Source: Streptomyces ochraceiscleroticus (GTDB lineage Bacteria; Actinomycetota; Actinomycetes; Streptomycetales; Streptomycetaceae). From it: a stretch of DNA of 64,000 bases. The notes under the pieces are model-generated. The model saw nothing but the letters and a program-made list of their open reading frames with translations. It was not told the origin of the DNA and did no database searches. A program made the position numbers and the translations under genes. Below, one piece after another: positions 56,231 through 64,000 of the stretch; within the stretch, counting starts at the first letter, position 1, and the number at the start of each line of letters is the position of its first letter. The DNA lies in NCBI RefSeq assembly GCF_000720485.1, contig NZ_JOAX01000001.1, positions 372,001 to 436,000 on the forward strand. The letters run 5' to 3'.

Positions 56231-56305
56231 CGGTCCTGACGGGATTTGAACCCGCGGCCTCCACCTTGACAGGGTGGCGAGCACTCCAAACTGCTCCACA
56301 GGACC
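56231..56305 (-). tRNA. tRNA-Asp (anticodon GTC)
   Basis: A 75-base cloverleaf: acceptor GGTCCTG/CAGGACC, anticodon stem CCACC/GGTGG around CTGTCAA, T-arm CGCGGGTTCAAATCCCG. The body is identical to the copy at 61951. The wider 56000-56446 gap contains nothing else that I can support. Confidence 0.95.
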
Positions 56306-56446
56306 TTGCTGCTTCCTCCGCTTGCGCGGTGGCTGCGAAGCAAGACTCTACAGCAGGTCAGGGGGTGCGGTCGAACTCGCTGCCGGGGAAGGCCCTGGTG
56401 GGCGCCCGGCGGTGACCCAGCGCACACCGGAACGGCCCCGCGCCGC

Positions 56447-59400
56447 CTATGGAGCGGCCGCGTCCACGGCCTTCACGATCCGCTTGTCGGAGATCGGATA
56501 CGCGGTGCCCAGCGCGTGCGCGAAGTAGCTCACCCGCAGCTCCTCGATCATCCAGCGGATCTCCCGCGCCTGCTGCGGCACCGGCCGCCCCGCCGGGAAC
56601 TGCTCCAGCAGCCAGGCGAATTCGTCCTGCATCTCCTTCACCTTCGCCATCCGGGAGCGGTCCCGCTCGGCGTTGGTGGGCATCTGCTGCAGCCGGCGGT
56701 CGGCGGCGACCAGGTACCGCATCAGGTCCGGCAGCCGCTTGGCGCCGTGCTCGGTGACGAAGCCCGGCTTGATGAGCCGTGCGAGCTGCTCCCTGACGTC
56801 CGCGACCGAGGCCAGCAGCACCGGCGAGGTGGTGTCCTTCAGCCGCCGCTCGCACGCCTGCCAGGCCGCCAGTACCTCGCGGACCTGCTGCACGGTCTTC
56901 ATCGTGGCGTCGACCAGATCGGCCCGCACCGCGTCGAAGAGCTTCTTGAAGCCCTCCTCGTCCCAGGCCGGGCCGCCGTGCGCGGCGATCAGCCGGTCCG
57001 CCGCTGCGGTCACGCAGTCGTCGAAGAGCGACTGAATCGAGCCATGCGGATTACTGGAGAGCGCGAGCTTCTGCTGGTTGGTGAGCTTGCTCTGCGCGAA
57101 CTTGGCCGGATTGGAGGTGATGTTGAGCAGGATGAGGCGGCGGGTGCCGGCCCACATCGCACTCCGCTGCTCCGCCTCGGTGTCGAAGAGCCGTACGGCC
57201 ACCGAGGTGCCCTCGTCCACGAGCGCCGGGTACGCCTTCAGGGGCTGGCCCGCGCGCCGCGTCTCGAAGGTGTGCGGCAGCGTGCCGATCGTCCAGGAGG
57301 TCAGGCCCGTGCGCTGCTCCGGACCCGCCGGGCCCGCGTCCGCGCCGCCCTTGCCGGGCTGCCCGCCCTGCTTCTGGGCTGCCTGCTCGAATGCCTTGGA
57401 GATCGCGGCCCGGGTCTTGGGCTTGAGCTTCAGCCGCAGCGCCTCGAGGTCCTTGGCCTCGGCGAGCTTGCGCCGCCGCTCGTCGACCACCCGGAACGTG
57501 ATCTTCAGATGGTCCGGCACCTTGGACCAGTCAAAATCGGCCGCCTGGACGGGCACGCCCACCATCCGCTGCAGCCCGGCCGCCAGCGAGGCGGTCAGCG
57601 GGCCCTGCAGCGGCACGGTCGTGTCCAGGAAGCGGGCCGCGAAGTTCGGCGCCGGCACGTAGTTCCGCCGGATCGGCTTGGGCAGGGACCGGATCAGCTC
57701 GGTGACCACCTGCTCGCGCAGCCCCGGGATCTGCCAGTCGAAGCCCTCGGCCGAGACCTGGTTGAGCACCTGGAGCGGGATGTGGACGGTCACGCCGTCC
57801 GCGTCGGCGCCGGGCTCGAACTGGTACGTGACCCGGAACTTCAGCTTTCCCTGTCGCCAGGAGTCCGGGTAGTCGTCCTTGGTGACGGCCTCGGCGGTTT
57901 CGTTGATGAGCATCGACTGCTCGAAGTTGAGCAGTTCCGGCTCGTCCTGGCGCTTCTTCTTCCACCAGGAGTCGAAGTGCGCCCCGGATACGACGTGTTC
58001 GGGAATCCGCTGATCGTAGAAATCAAACAGCGTCTCGTCGTCCACGAGGATGTCGCGGCGCCGGGCCCGGTGCTCCAGCTCCTCGACCTCGCCCAGCAGC
58101 TTGCGGTTGTCGTGGAAGAACTGGTGGTGGGTCCGCCAGTCGCCCTCGACCAGGGCGTTCCGGATGAACAGGTCGCGGGAGGTCTCCGGATCGATCCGGC
58201 CGTAGTTGACCTTGCGCTGGGCCACGATCGGAACGCCGTAGAGCGTGACCCGCTCGTACGCCATCACCGCGGCCATCTTCTGTTCCCAGTGCGGCTCGCT
58301 GTACGTCCGCTTCACCAGGTGCTGGGCGAGCGGCTCGACCCATTCGGGCTCGATCTTCGCGTTCACCCGCGCCCACAGGCGGGACGTTTCGACCAGCTCG
58401 GCCGACATGATCCAGCGCGGTGGCTTCTTGAAGAGCGCCGAGCCGGGGAAGACCGCGAACTTGGCGCTGCGGGCGCCCAGATACTCGTTCTTGGCGTCCG
58501 TGTCCTTCAGCCCGATATGCGAGAGCAAACCGGCGAGCAAGGACGTGTGGATGTGATCCGGGGCCGCGTCCTGCTCGCTGAGATGGATGCCCATCGTCTT
58601 GGCGACCGTACGCAACTGCGTATAGATGTCCTGCCACTCACGTATCCGCAGATAGTTCAGGAACTCATTGCGGCACATCCGGCGGAAGGCCGACGAAGAG
58701 AGCACCTTCTGCTGCTCCCTGACATACCGCCAGAGATTCAGGTACGCCAGGAAGTCGCTGGTCTCGTCCTTGAAGCGGGCGTGCTGCTGGTCGGCCTGCT
58801 GCTGCTTGTCGGCGGGCCGCTCGCGCGGGTCCTGGATGGACAGCCCCGCGGCGATGACCATGACTTCGCGTACGCAGCCGTTGCGGTCGGCCTCCAGGAC
58901 CATCCGCGCGAGCCGCGGGTCCACCGGCAGCTGGGAGAGCTTCCGGCCCATCTGGGTGAGCCGCTGCCCCTGCCTTCCCGACTGGGAGGACTTCTGCTTC
59001 GGGTCGATCGCGCCGAGCTCTTCGAGGAGCTGCACGCCGTCCTTGATGTTGCGGCGGTCCGGCGGGTCGATGAAAGGAAACTTCTCGATGTCGCCGAGGC
59101 CGGCCGCGGTCATCTGCAGGATGACCGACGCCAGGTTGGTCCGCAGGATCTCCGCGTCCGTGAACTCCGGCCGGGACTCGAAGTCCTCCTCCGAGTACAG
59201 CCGGATGCAGATGCCGTCGCTGAGCCGGCCGCAGCGGCCCTTGCGCTGATTGGCGCTGGCCTGCGAGATCGGCTCGATCGGCAGCCGCTGCACCTTCGTG
59301 CGGTAGCTGTACCGCGAGATGCGCGCCATGCCGGTGTCGATGACGTACCGGATGCCGGGGACCGTCAGCGAGGTCTCGGCGACGTTGGTCGCCAGCACGA

Positions 59401-60490
59401 TCCGCCGGCCCGAGTGGCGCTGGAAGACGCGGTGCTGCTCGGCGTGCGACAGCCGCGCGTACAGCGGCAGTACCTCGGTGTCCTGCGCGATCGCGCCGCC
59501 CCGGTTCAGCCGCTTGGTCAGCGCGTCCGCCGTGTCCCGGATCTCCCGCTCGCCGGAGAGGAAGACCAGGATGTCGCCGGGCCCCTCGGCCTGCAGCTCG
59601 TCCGCCGCCTCGCAGATCGCGGTGACCTGGTCCCGGTCGGCGTCGTCGCCGCCCTCCTCCAGCAGCGGGCGGTACCGCACCTCCACCGGATACGTACGCC
59701 CGCTGACCTCGACGATCGGCGCGTCCCCGAAGTGCCGCGAGAACCGCTCGGGATCGATCGTGGCCGAGGTGATGACGACCTTCAGATCCGGTCGCTTCGG
59801 CAGCAACTGCGCCAGGTAGCCGAGCAGGAAGTCGATGTTCAGGCTGCGCTCGTGCGCCTCGTCGATGATGATCGTGTCGTACTGGCGCAGCTCGCGGTCC
59901 GTCTGGATCTCGGCGAGCAGAATGCCGTCCGTCATCAGCTTGACGAGGGTGTCCCCGCCGACCTGATCCGTGAACCGGACCTTCCAGCCCACCGCCTCGC
60001 CCAGCGGGGTCTTCAGCTCCTCGGCGACCCGCTCCGCGACCGTACGCGCCGCGATCCGCCGCGGCTGCGTGTGCCCGATGAGCCCCTGGACGCCCCGCCC
60101 CAGCTCCAGACAGATCTTCGGGATCTGCGTCGTCTTGCCGGAGCCGGTCTCACCCGCGACGATCACGACCTGGTGGTCACGTATCGCCTCTCGGATGTCG
60201 TCCTTCTTCTGGCTGACCGGAAGCTGCTCGGGATACGTGATCTCCGGAACGGCGGCCCGGCGCTGCTCGACGCGGAGCTGTGCTTCGCCGATGCTCTCGG
60301 CGATCTCGGCCAGCACGGCGGCACGGGCCTCCGGCTTGCGGATCCGGCGCGCGCCATCGAGCCGGCGGCCGAGCCGCTGCTGGTCGCGCAGCATCAGCTC
60401 GGGGAGCTGCGCTCCCAGGGCGGACAGGGTGGGCGAAGTGCCCTCGGGCGTGGCGCCCTGGGCCGCGGCGGAGGCAGGCTGACTGGACAT
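56447..60490 (-). CDS. hrpA: ATP-dependent RNA helicase HrpA
   Basis: 1347 residues, the usual length of the long DEAH-box helicase. Walker A GETGSGKTTQIPK, DEAH in IIDEAHERSLNIDFLLG, SAT motif VITSATID, FLSGEREIRDTADAL, TNVAETSLTVPGIRYVID and QRKGRCGR are in order within the first 420 residues. The helicase-associated and OB-like regions follow, then the long C-terminal DUF3418-type domain. A role in RNA handling or ribosome rescue is known for proteobacterial HrpA. The ATG at 60490 lacks a strong ribosome site. Confidence 0.95.
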   Translation of the reverse strand: MSSQPASAAAQGATPEGTSPTLSALGAQLPELMLRDQQRLGRRLDGARRIRKPEARAAVLAEIAESIGEAQLRVEQRRAAVPEITYPEQLPVSQKKDDIREAIRDHQVVIVAGETGSGKTTQIPKICLELGRGVQGLIGHTQPRRIAARTVAERVAEELKTPLGEAVGWKVRFTDQVGGDTLVKLMTDGILLAEIQTDRELRQYDTIIIDEAHERSLNIDFLLGYLAQLLPKRPDLKVVITSATIDPERFSRHFGDAPIVEVSGRTYPVEVRYRPLLEEGGDDADRDQVTAICEAADELQAEGPGDILVFLSGEREIRDTADALTKRLNRGGAIAQDTEVLPLYARLSHAEQHRVFQRHSGRRIVLATNVAETSLTVPGIRYVIDTGMARISRYSYRTKVQRLPIEPISQASANQRKGRCGRLSDGICIRLYSEEDFESRPEFTDAEILRTNLASVILQMTAAGLGDIEKFPFIDPPDRRNIKDGVQLLEELGAIDPKQKSSQSGRQGQRLTQMGRKLSQLPVDPRLARMVLEADRNGCVREVMVIAAGLSIQDPRERPADKQQQADQQHARFKDETSDFLAYLNLWRYVREQQKVLSSSAFRRMCRNEFLNYLRIREWQDIYTQLRTVAKTMGIHLSEQDAAPDHIHTSLLAGLLSHIGLKDTDAKNEYLGARSAKFAVFPGSALFKKPPRWIMSAELVETSRLWARVNAKIEPEWVEPLAQHLVKRTYSEPHWEQKMAAVMAYERVTLYGVPIVAQRKVNYGRIDPETSRDLFIRNALVEGDWRTHHQFFHDNRKLLGEVEELEHRARRRDILVDDETLFDFYDQRIPEHVVSGAHFDSWWKKKRQDEPELLNFEQSMLINETAEAVTKDDYPDSWRQGKLKFRVTYQFEPGADADGVTVHIPLQVLNQVSAEGFDWQIPGLREQVVTELIRSLPKPIRRNYVPAPNFAARFLDTTVPLQGPLTASLAAGLQRMVGVPVQAADFDWSKVPDHLKITFRVVDERRRKLAEAKDLEALRLKLKPKTRAAISKAFEQAAQKQGGQPGKGGADAGPAGPEQRTGLTSWTIGTLPHTFETRRAGQPLKAYPALVDEGTSVAVRLFDTEAEQRSAMWAGTRRLILLNITSNPAKFAQSKLTNQQKLALSSNPHGSIQSLFDDCVTAAADRLIAAHGGPAWDEEGFKKLFDAVRADLVDATMKTVQQVREVLAAWQACERRLKDTTSPVLLASVADVREQLARLIKPGFVTEHGAKRLPDLMRYLVAADRRLQQMPTNAERDRSRMAKVKEMQDEFAWLLEQFPAGRPVPQQAREIRWMIEELRVSYFAHALGTAYPISDKRIVKAVDAAAP

Positions 60491-60632
60491 ACGCGGTCCA
60501 GGATCTCACCTCGCCGAAACGACTGGCGAACGAATTGCGGCCGGGAGGGGCCGGAGGCGGTCGCGGCGGCCGGATCCGGGCGTTCGGGGAGGCGCCGGCG
60601 CCGACCGGAGAGAATGTCCGCGATGGGTGTTT

Positions 60633-60638
60633 TAGCGT
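60633..60638 (+). promoter_or_regulatory. -10 box TAGCGT of a leaderless transcript
   Basis: TAGCGT ends six bases before the ATG at 60645, with no ribosome site between. Confidence 0.55.
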
Positions 60639-60644
60639 GTTCTC

Positions 60645-61763
60645 ATGTCCGATGATCACGACGCCGAGCCCACCGGCCGCCCCGGCGCACCCACCGGGCC
60701 TTCCGGCCCCGGTGCATCCGTCGCACACGGCGCGCACGGCAGACCACGGACCGCGGCCGAGAAGTGGGCGGCCTTCAAGAAGTCGCCGTTCCTGCCCGCG
60801 ACCGTGCTGCTCTTCATCGTGGCGGCCGCGGCCGGCCTCTTCGCCGGTTCGTACACGTACTCCATGGCGAACCCGACCCCGCACCGCATTCCCGCCGCCG
60901 TGGTCGGCCAGCCGGACGACGCCCGCGGGAAGAAGTTCGTTCAGGGCATGGAGCAGGCCCTGAACGCCTCGCTGGAGCTGCACGCCTACCCGACGTACGC
61001 GAAGGCCCGCGAGGCCGTCGACGAGCAGGCGGCGTTCACGATCATCAACGTGGACCGGTCCGGCGTACGGATGGACCTGTCCAGCGCCACGGGCGCCACG
61101 GTGGGCCAGTTGTTGTCCCAGGCCGCACCGCAGGTGAGCAAGAAGACCGGCGTCCCGGTCACGATCAAGGACATCCGGCCGCTGCAGCAGGGCGACCCGC
61201 GCGGCCTGGCGCTCTTCTACATCTCGCTCGCCGCGGTGATCGTCGGCTTCGTCGGCGCGATCCAGCTCAGTGTGCACGCCCGCGCGCTCAATCCGGCCGA
61301 GCGGATCGCGTACACCCTCGCCTACAGCCTGCTCGGCGGATTCACCATCGCCGCGGTGGTGGACTGGCTGCTGGGCGCGCTGACGCTGCCCTTCGTACAG
61401 TCCTGGCTGATCCTGGCGTTCACGATGTTCACGACCGGCATGGTCTTCACGATGTTCAACACCCTGATCGGGCGCTGGGCGATGGTGCCGACCTGGGGCC
61501 TGATGGTGCTGCTCGGAAACCCCTCGTCCGGCGGCGCGGTCTCCTGGCCCCTGCTGCCGTCCGTACTGGGCCACATCGGCCAGTGGCTGCCCCCGGGCGC
61601 CTCGGTGAACGCCCAGCACACGGCCGTCTACTTCCCCGGGCATCAGCACGTCTTCCCGTACCTGGTGCTCGCCGGCTGGTCCCTGCTCTCCTGCACGGTC
61701 TTCTGGACCTGGCGCCACCGCCACCCGGGCGGCCGGCCGACGGGGCCGGGACATGCGGCGTAG
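60645..61763 (+). CDS. YhgE/Pip-like ABC-2-type membrane protein
   Basis: 372 residues. A disordered Pro/Gly/Ala start is followed by one membrane helix (PFLPATVLLFIVAAAAGLFAGSYTYSM), an extracytoplasmic segment of about 130 residues (HRIPAAVVGQPDDARGKKFVQGMEQALNASLELHAYPTYAKAREAVDEQ), and five C-terminal helices. This is the one-plus-five layout of YhgE/Pip and type VII-associated ABC-2 permeases. No ATPase gene is adjacent. The transported substrate, if any, is unknown. It diverges from hrpA. Confidence 0.75.
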   Translation: MSDDHDAEPTGRPGAPTGPSGPGASVAHGAHGRPRTAAEKWAAFKKSPFLPATVLLFIVAAAAGLFAGSYTYSMANPTPHRIPAAVVGQPDDARGKKFVQGMEQALNASLELHAYPTYAKAREAVDEQAAFTIINVDRSGVRMDLSSATGATVGQLLSQAAPQVSKKTGVPVTIKDIRPLQQGDPRGLALFYISLAAVIVGFVGAIQLSVHARALNPAERIAYTLAYSLLGGFTIAAVVDWLLGALTLPFVQSWLILAFTMFTTGMVFTMFNTLIGRWAMVPTWGLMVLLGNPSSGGAVSWPLLPSVLGHIGQWLPPGASVNAQHTAVYFPGHQHVFPYLVLAGWSLLSCTVFWTWRHRHPGGRPTGPGHAA

Positions 61764-61815
61764 GGCCGCGCCACAGCACTACGGGGCATACGAAAAACCC
61801 CAGGAGGAACACGAA

Positions 61816-61846
61816 AAAACCCCGGGAAGCAACTTCCCGGGGTTTT
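61816..61846. terminator. Bidirectional terminator between the membrane protein gene and tRNA-Phe
   Basis: AAAACCCCGGGAAG and its complement form a 14-bp stem with a three-base loop, with A-run and T-run flanks that suit both strands. Confidence 0.88.
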
Positions 61847-61852
61847 GTGCGG

Positions 61853-61926
61853 TGGCTGGGGCCGGGGTCGAACCGGCGACCTTCCGCTTTTCAGGCGGAC
61901 GCTCGTACCAACTGAGCTACCCAGCC
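61853..61926 (-). tRNA. tRNA-Phe (anticodon GAA)
   Basis: A 74-base cloverleaf: acceptor GGCTGGG/CCCAGCC, anticodon stem TCCGC/GCGGA around CTGAAAA, T-arm CGCCGGTTCGACCCCGG. Confidence 0.94.
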
Positions 61927-61930
61927 ACGA

Positions 61931-61946
61931 GGTTTCACGTGAAACC
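61931..61946. other. parS: parS site (second copy), between two tRNA genes
   Basis: GGTTTCACGTGAAACC contains the exact 14-bp core GTTTCACGTGAAAC, and its symmetry extends to 20 bp (61929-61948). It fills almost the entire 24-base space between tRNA-Phe and tRNA-Asp. Confidence 0.85.
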
Positions 61947-61950
61947 TCAG

Positions 61951-62025
61951 CGGTCCTGACGGGATTTGAACCCGCGGCCTCCACCTTGACAGGGTGGCGA
62001 GCACTCCAAACTGCTCCACAGGACC
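61951..62025 (-). tRNA. tRNA-Asp (anticodon GTC), second copy
   Basis: The 75-base body is identical to the gene at 56231-56305, with loop CTGTCAA. Confidence 0.95.
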
Positions 62026-62063
62026 AAGCTTGTGCGAGCACTAGTCTCGCACATGGTGTTGCG

Positions 62064-62136
62064 TGCCCCCAACGGGATTCGAACCCGTGCTACCGCCTTG
62101 AAAGGGCGGCGTCCTGGGCCACTAGACGATGAGGGC
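62064..62136 (-). tRNA. tRNA-Glu (anticodon TTC)
   Basis: A 73-base cloverleaf: acceptor GCCCTCA/TGGGGGC with one G-T pair, anticodon loop CTTTCAA in a CGCC/GGCG stem, T-arm ACGGGTTCGAATCCCGT. It is the first of three closely spaced tRNA genes (Glu, Asp, Phe) probably cotranscribed leftwards. Confidence 0.94.
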
Positions 62137-62218
62137 TGATGGCCCACCTGGGCGCTTTGTCGGCGCCGTCGGGGACGTGAGAAGCATATGGGATGGGGGG
62201 ACGGTTCGCCAAAACGGT

Positions 62219-63835
62219 TTACGAACGGGGGGTCGGTGAGGTCCGCGAAGGGGTGGGTGACGGGGTGGCTCCGGGCCGGTTGTCGGCCGGCAGGTGGCGG
62301 CTGACCTCGGCTTTCGACAGGCCCAGCCCGCCGAGCGTGATCTCGTCCCACGCCTGGAGGTGCCGGGTCTCCCGGTCCAGGTAGAGCACCGACGCCTGCA
62401 CCTGTTCGGGTGTCGCGCCCTCGACCGCACGCAGCCCGCCGCCGCCCGTGGAGCCCTCGACCATCAGCCGGGTGCCGTGCGGCAGCGTCCGGTTGTCGCG
62501 GTGGTGGACGTGGCCGGAGAGGACGAGAGGGACCAGGCCGTCGGTCTCCGCGGCGGCGACCGGATTGTGCGCGAGCGCGATGTCGGCCGGGGTGCGGGCA
62601 CGGGAGAGGGTGCGCAGGGAATCGGCGAGTCGCCGGCCCGCGGCACGCTCCGCACCGTCCCCGGATGCGGCGACCGAGCGGTCCGGAGTGAACTGCGGGT
62701 CGCCGACGCCCGCGATGCGCAGGCCCCCGGCTCGTACGGAGGTGCCCTCGTCCACGACCTTCACGTTCTTCAGCTTCTTGCTCCGCGCGAGGTACTTCTG
62801 CGTCTTCATCGAGTCGTGGTTGCCGCGCACCCAGACGTACGGGGCGCCGAGCGTGCCGATCGGGTCCAGGAAGTGGTTCTCGGCGGCCGTGCCGTGGTCC
62901 ATGGTGTCGCCGGTGTCGATGATCACGTCGATGTCGTACTGCTTCACCAGCGACTTGATGATCTGCCAGGCGGCCGGGTTCAGATGGATGTCGGAGACGT
63001 GCAGGACACGGACGGTGGTGGGGTCCGGCTGGTACGCGGGCAGCGTGGACGTCGCGTCGTAGAGCTTGGTGACGTTGGTGACCAGGCGGGCCAGCTCCTT
63101 CTGGTACACGTCGAACTCGCTCACGATGGAGCGGGCGTTGCCGACTACGGACGGCGCGGAGGAGAGCAGTCCGGAGAAGCGCGGTTCCAGTACGGACTTG
63201 GGGTTCCAGGTGGCGTACGCGGCTCCGCCGGAGGCGGCGAGCAGCGCGAGGGCCAGGCCGCCGGCGGCGAGCGCGCGGCGCGGCCTCCGGTACACCGCGA
63301 GGCCCAGCGCGGTCGCGCCGGAGACCACGGCCACGCACGAGCGGAAGGCGAGGTCGGCGGTGCCGCGCTCGACGTCCCGGGTGACCTCGGCCTGCAGCCC
63401 GGAGAACCGTTCCGGGTGGTCGACCAGGGCCTGCGCGCGCGCCGGGTCGAGCTGGTCCACGTCGACGTCGAGCCGTATCGGGGCGTGGTGGCTCCGCAGC
63501 TCCAGCGCGCCCAGCGGGGAGACGCTGATCTTCGTGCCGCCGCTGAACGACGGACGCAGCGTCATCGTCGTGTCCACGGGCCCCACCGGGGCGCGGACGC
63601 TGCCGACGATCAGCAGGCCGAGCCAGGCGCCGAGCAGGGTCACGACGATCAGTCCGAGGGCGCGGGCATACGGGTGCGGCGGGTGCGTCAGCGTGAAGGT
63701 GGGGGCCTGGTGGTGGGCGCGGTAGTGCCGCAGGACGGCGGCTGGGGCGCTCCGGACGCGGTCGTACGCGGTGCGGAGCAGCCGGAGCACGGAGGAGCCG
63801 GGGGGCGGCCCCCCGGACGGCGCGGTGCGGGCCAT
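62219..63835 (-). CDS. Membrane-anchored metallophosphoesterase
   Basis: 538 residues from the ATG at 63835; a start 32 codons upstream (63931) is less protein-like. A membrane helix (GLIVVTLLGAWLGLLIVGSV), an extracytoplasmic segment and two further helices (about 170-215) precede a calcineurin-type phosphoesterase domain: VLHVSDIHLNP, VIIDTGDTMDHG, VWVRGNHDSMKT, IALAHNP and LVLSGHVHHRDNRTLP. All five metal-binding blocks are intact, so it should be active, facing outward if the topology is right. The C-terminus is a Pro/Ser tail. The substrate is unknown. Nothing is visible in 63836-64000. Confidence 0.87.
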   Translation of the reverse strand: MARTAPSGGPPPGSSVLRLLRTAYDRVRSAPAAVLRHYRAHHQAPTFTLTHPPHPYARALGLIVVTLLGAWLGLLIVGSVRAPVGPVDTTMTLRPSFSGGTKISVSPLGALELRSHHAPIRLDVDVDQLDPARAQALVDHPERFSGLQAEVTRDVERGTADLAFRSCVAVVSGATALGLAVYRRPRRALAAGGLALALLAASGGAAYATWNPKSVLEPRFSGLLSSAPSVVGNARSIVSEFDVYQKELARLVTNVTKLYDATSTLPAYQPDPTTVRVLHVSDIHLNPAAWQIIKSLVKQYDIDVIIDTGDTMDHGTAAENHFLDPIGTLGAPYVWVRGNHDSMKTQKYLARSKKLKNVKVVDEGTSVRAGGLRIAGVGDPQFTPDRSVAASGDGAERAAGRRLADSLRTLSRARTPADIALAHNPVAAAETDGLVPLVLSGHVHHRDNRTLPHGTRLMVEGSTGGGGLRAVEGATPEQVQASVLYLDRETRHLQAWDEITLGGLGLSKAEVSRHLPADNRPGATPSPTPSRTSPTPRS

Positions 63836-64000
63836 TGTGCCCGTATGCCCGTATGCGGGGCCCGTTATGCCGAGGGTTGGGGCATCCGTGGGGTGGTGAT
63901 GCGGAACGGGCGGGCGTGCCGGGGCGTACACGGTGATGGCGTACCGGAGCGCGGGCGGGAGCGGAGTGCGAGCGGAGGCGGGCGGGAGCGGAGCACGGGA

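Noticed and set aside
56306..60655. 1449-codon open frame on the + strand opposite hrpA
   Set aside because: It mirrors hrpA exactly, is composed of Arg/Leu/Gly/His-rich shadow sequence and lacks a start site; long antisense frames are normal at this GC content.
56231..62025. Identical tRNA-Asp copies as attachment-site repeats of an integrated element
   Set aside because: The 5.7 kb between them holds hrpA and a membrane protein of normal composition; no integrase, excisionase or replication gene is present.

Overview
The window is a high-GC actinobacterial chromosome segment that I assign to Streptomyces (or a close Streptomycetaceae relative). The grounds are very high third-position GC, TANNNT -10 boxes placed 6-7 bases before ATG/GTG starts, and diagnostic genes: bldC, an Lsr2 paralogue (lsrL), a vdh-type valine dehydrogenase, DUF6274, DUF3073, DUF3151, and two exact parS sites of the GTTTCACGTGAAAC type. 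Nearly all of it is conserved core-type sequence. I found no insertion sequence, prophage, CRISPR array or biosynthetic cluster.

Layout. 0-2.5 kb: end of an RraA-like gene, a DUF6282 metal-dependent hydrolase and a reverse-strand aminotransferase. 2.6-10 kb: a Gly/Cys/His-rich membrane-anchored peptide, DUF2617, a membrane-bound spermidine-synthase-like enzyme, a CoxG-like anchored protein, an aldose epimerase, pyrE, fba and DUF3151. 10.2-14.9 kb: tryptophan 2,3-dioxygenase, kynureninase and kynurenine formamidase (together Trp to anthranilate), then a P450. 15-21 kb: a two-component system facing an ABC exporter, whose divergent MarR-like regulator shares a palindromic operator with it. 21-26.7 kb: a degenerate diacylglycerol-kinase-like protein, purA, a Ser/Thr kinase and a secreted PI-PLC-like protein. 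27-31.9 kb: a DUF4956/VTC polyphosphate-polymerase pair, an OmpR-type two-component system and a small secreted protein. 32-36 kb: class-III aminotransferase, GntR regulator, an unknown protein and a SLATT-like membrane protein.

36-51 kb is the de novo purine block: purD, purC, purS-purQ-purL (ATGA-coupled), purF and purM, with three tRNA-Gly genes and lsrL inside it. 51-56 kb holds DUF3073, vdh, a conserved unknown, bldC behind a 626-base regulatory region, and DUF6274. 56-64 kb holds tRNA-Asp, hrpA, a membrane protein, a tRNA-Phe/parS/tRNA-Asp/tRNA-Glu cluster and a membrane metallophosphoesterase.

Metabolically, purA with purD/C/S/Q/L/F/M and pyrE makes the window a nucleotide-synthesis region, with Trp catabolism and developmental regulators alongside. 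The most noteworthy signals are regulatory and architectural: a parS site at the tip of the pyrE terminator, a head-to-head pair of DnaA boxes between convergent operons, BldD-box-like palindromes upstream of bldC, a promoter with an operator-like palindrome in its spacer pointing antisense to DUF6274, and an apparent join of the fba-purA and purD-bldC gene blocks that are far apart in S. coelicolor as I recall it. No previously undescribed multi-gene system is clearly visible.
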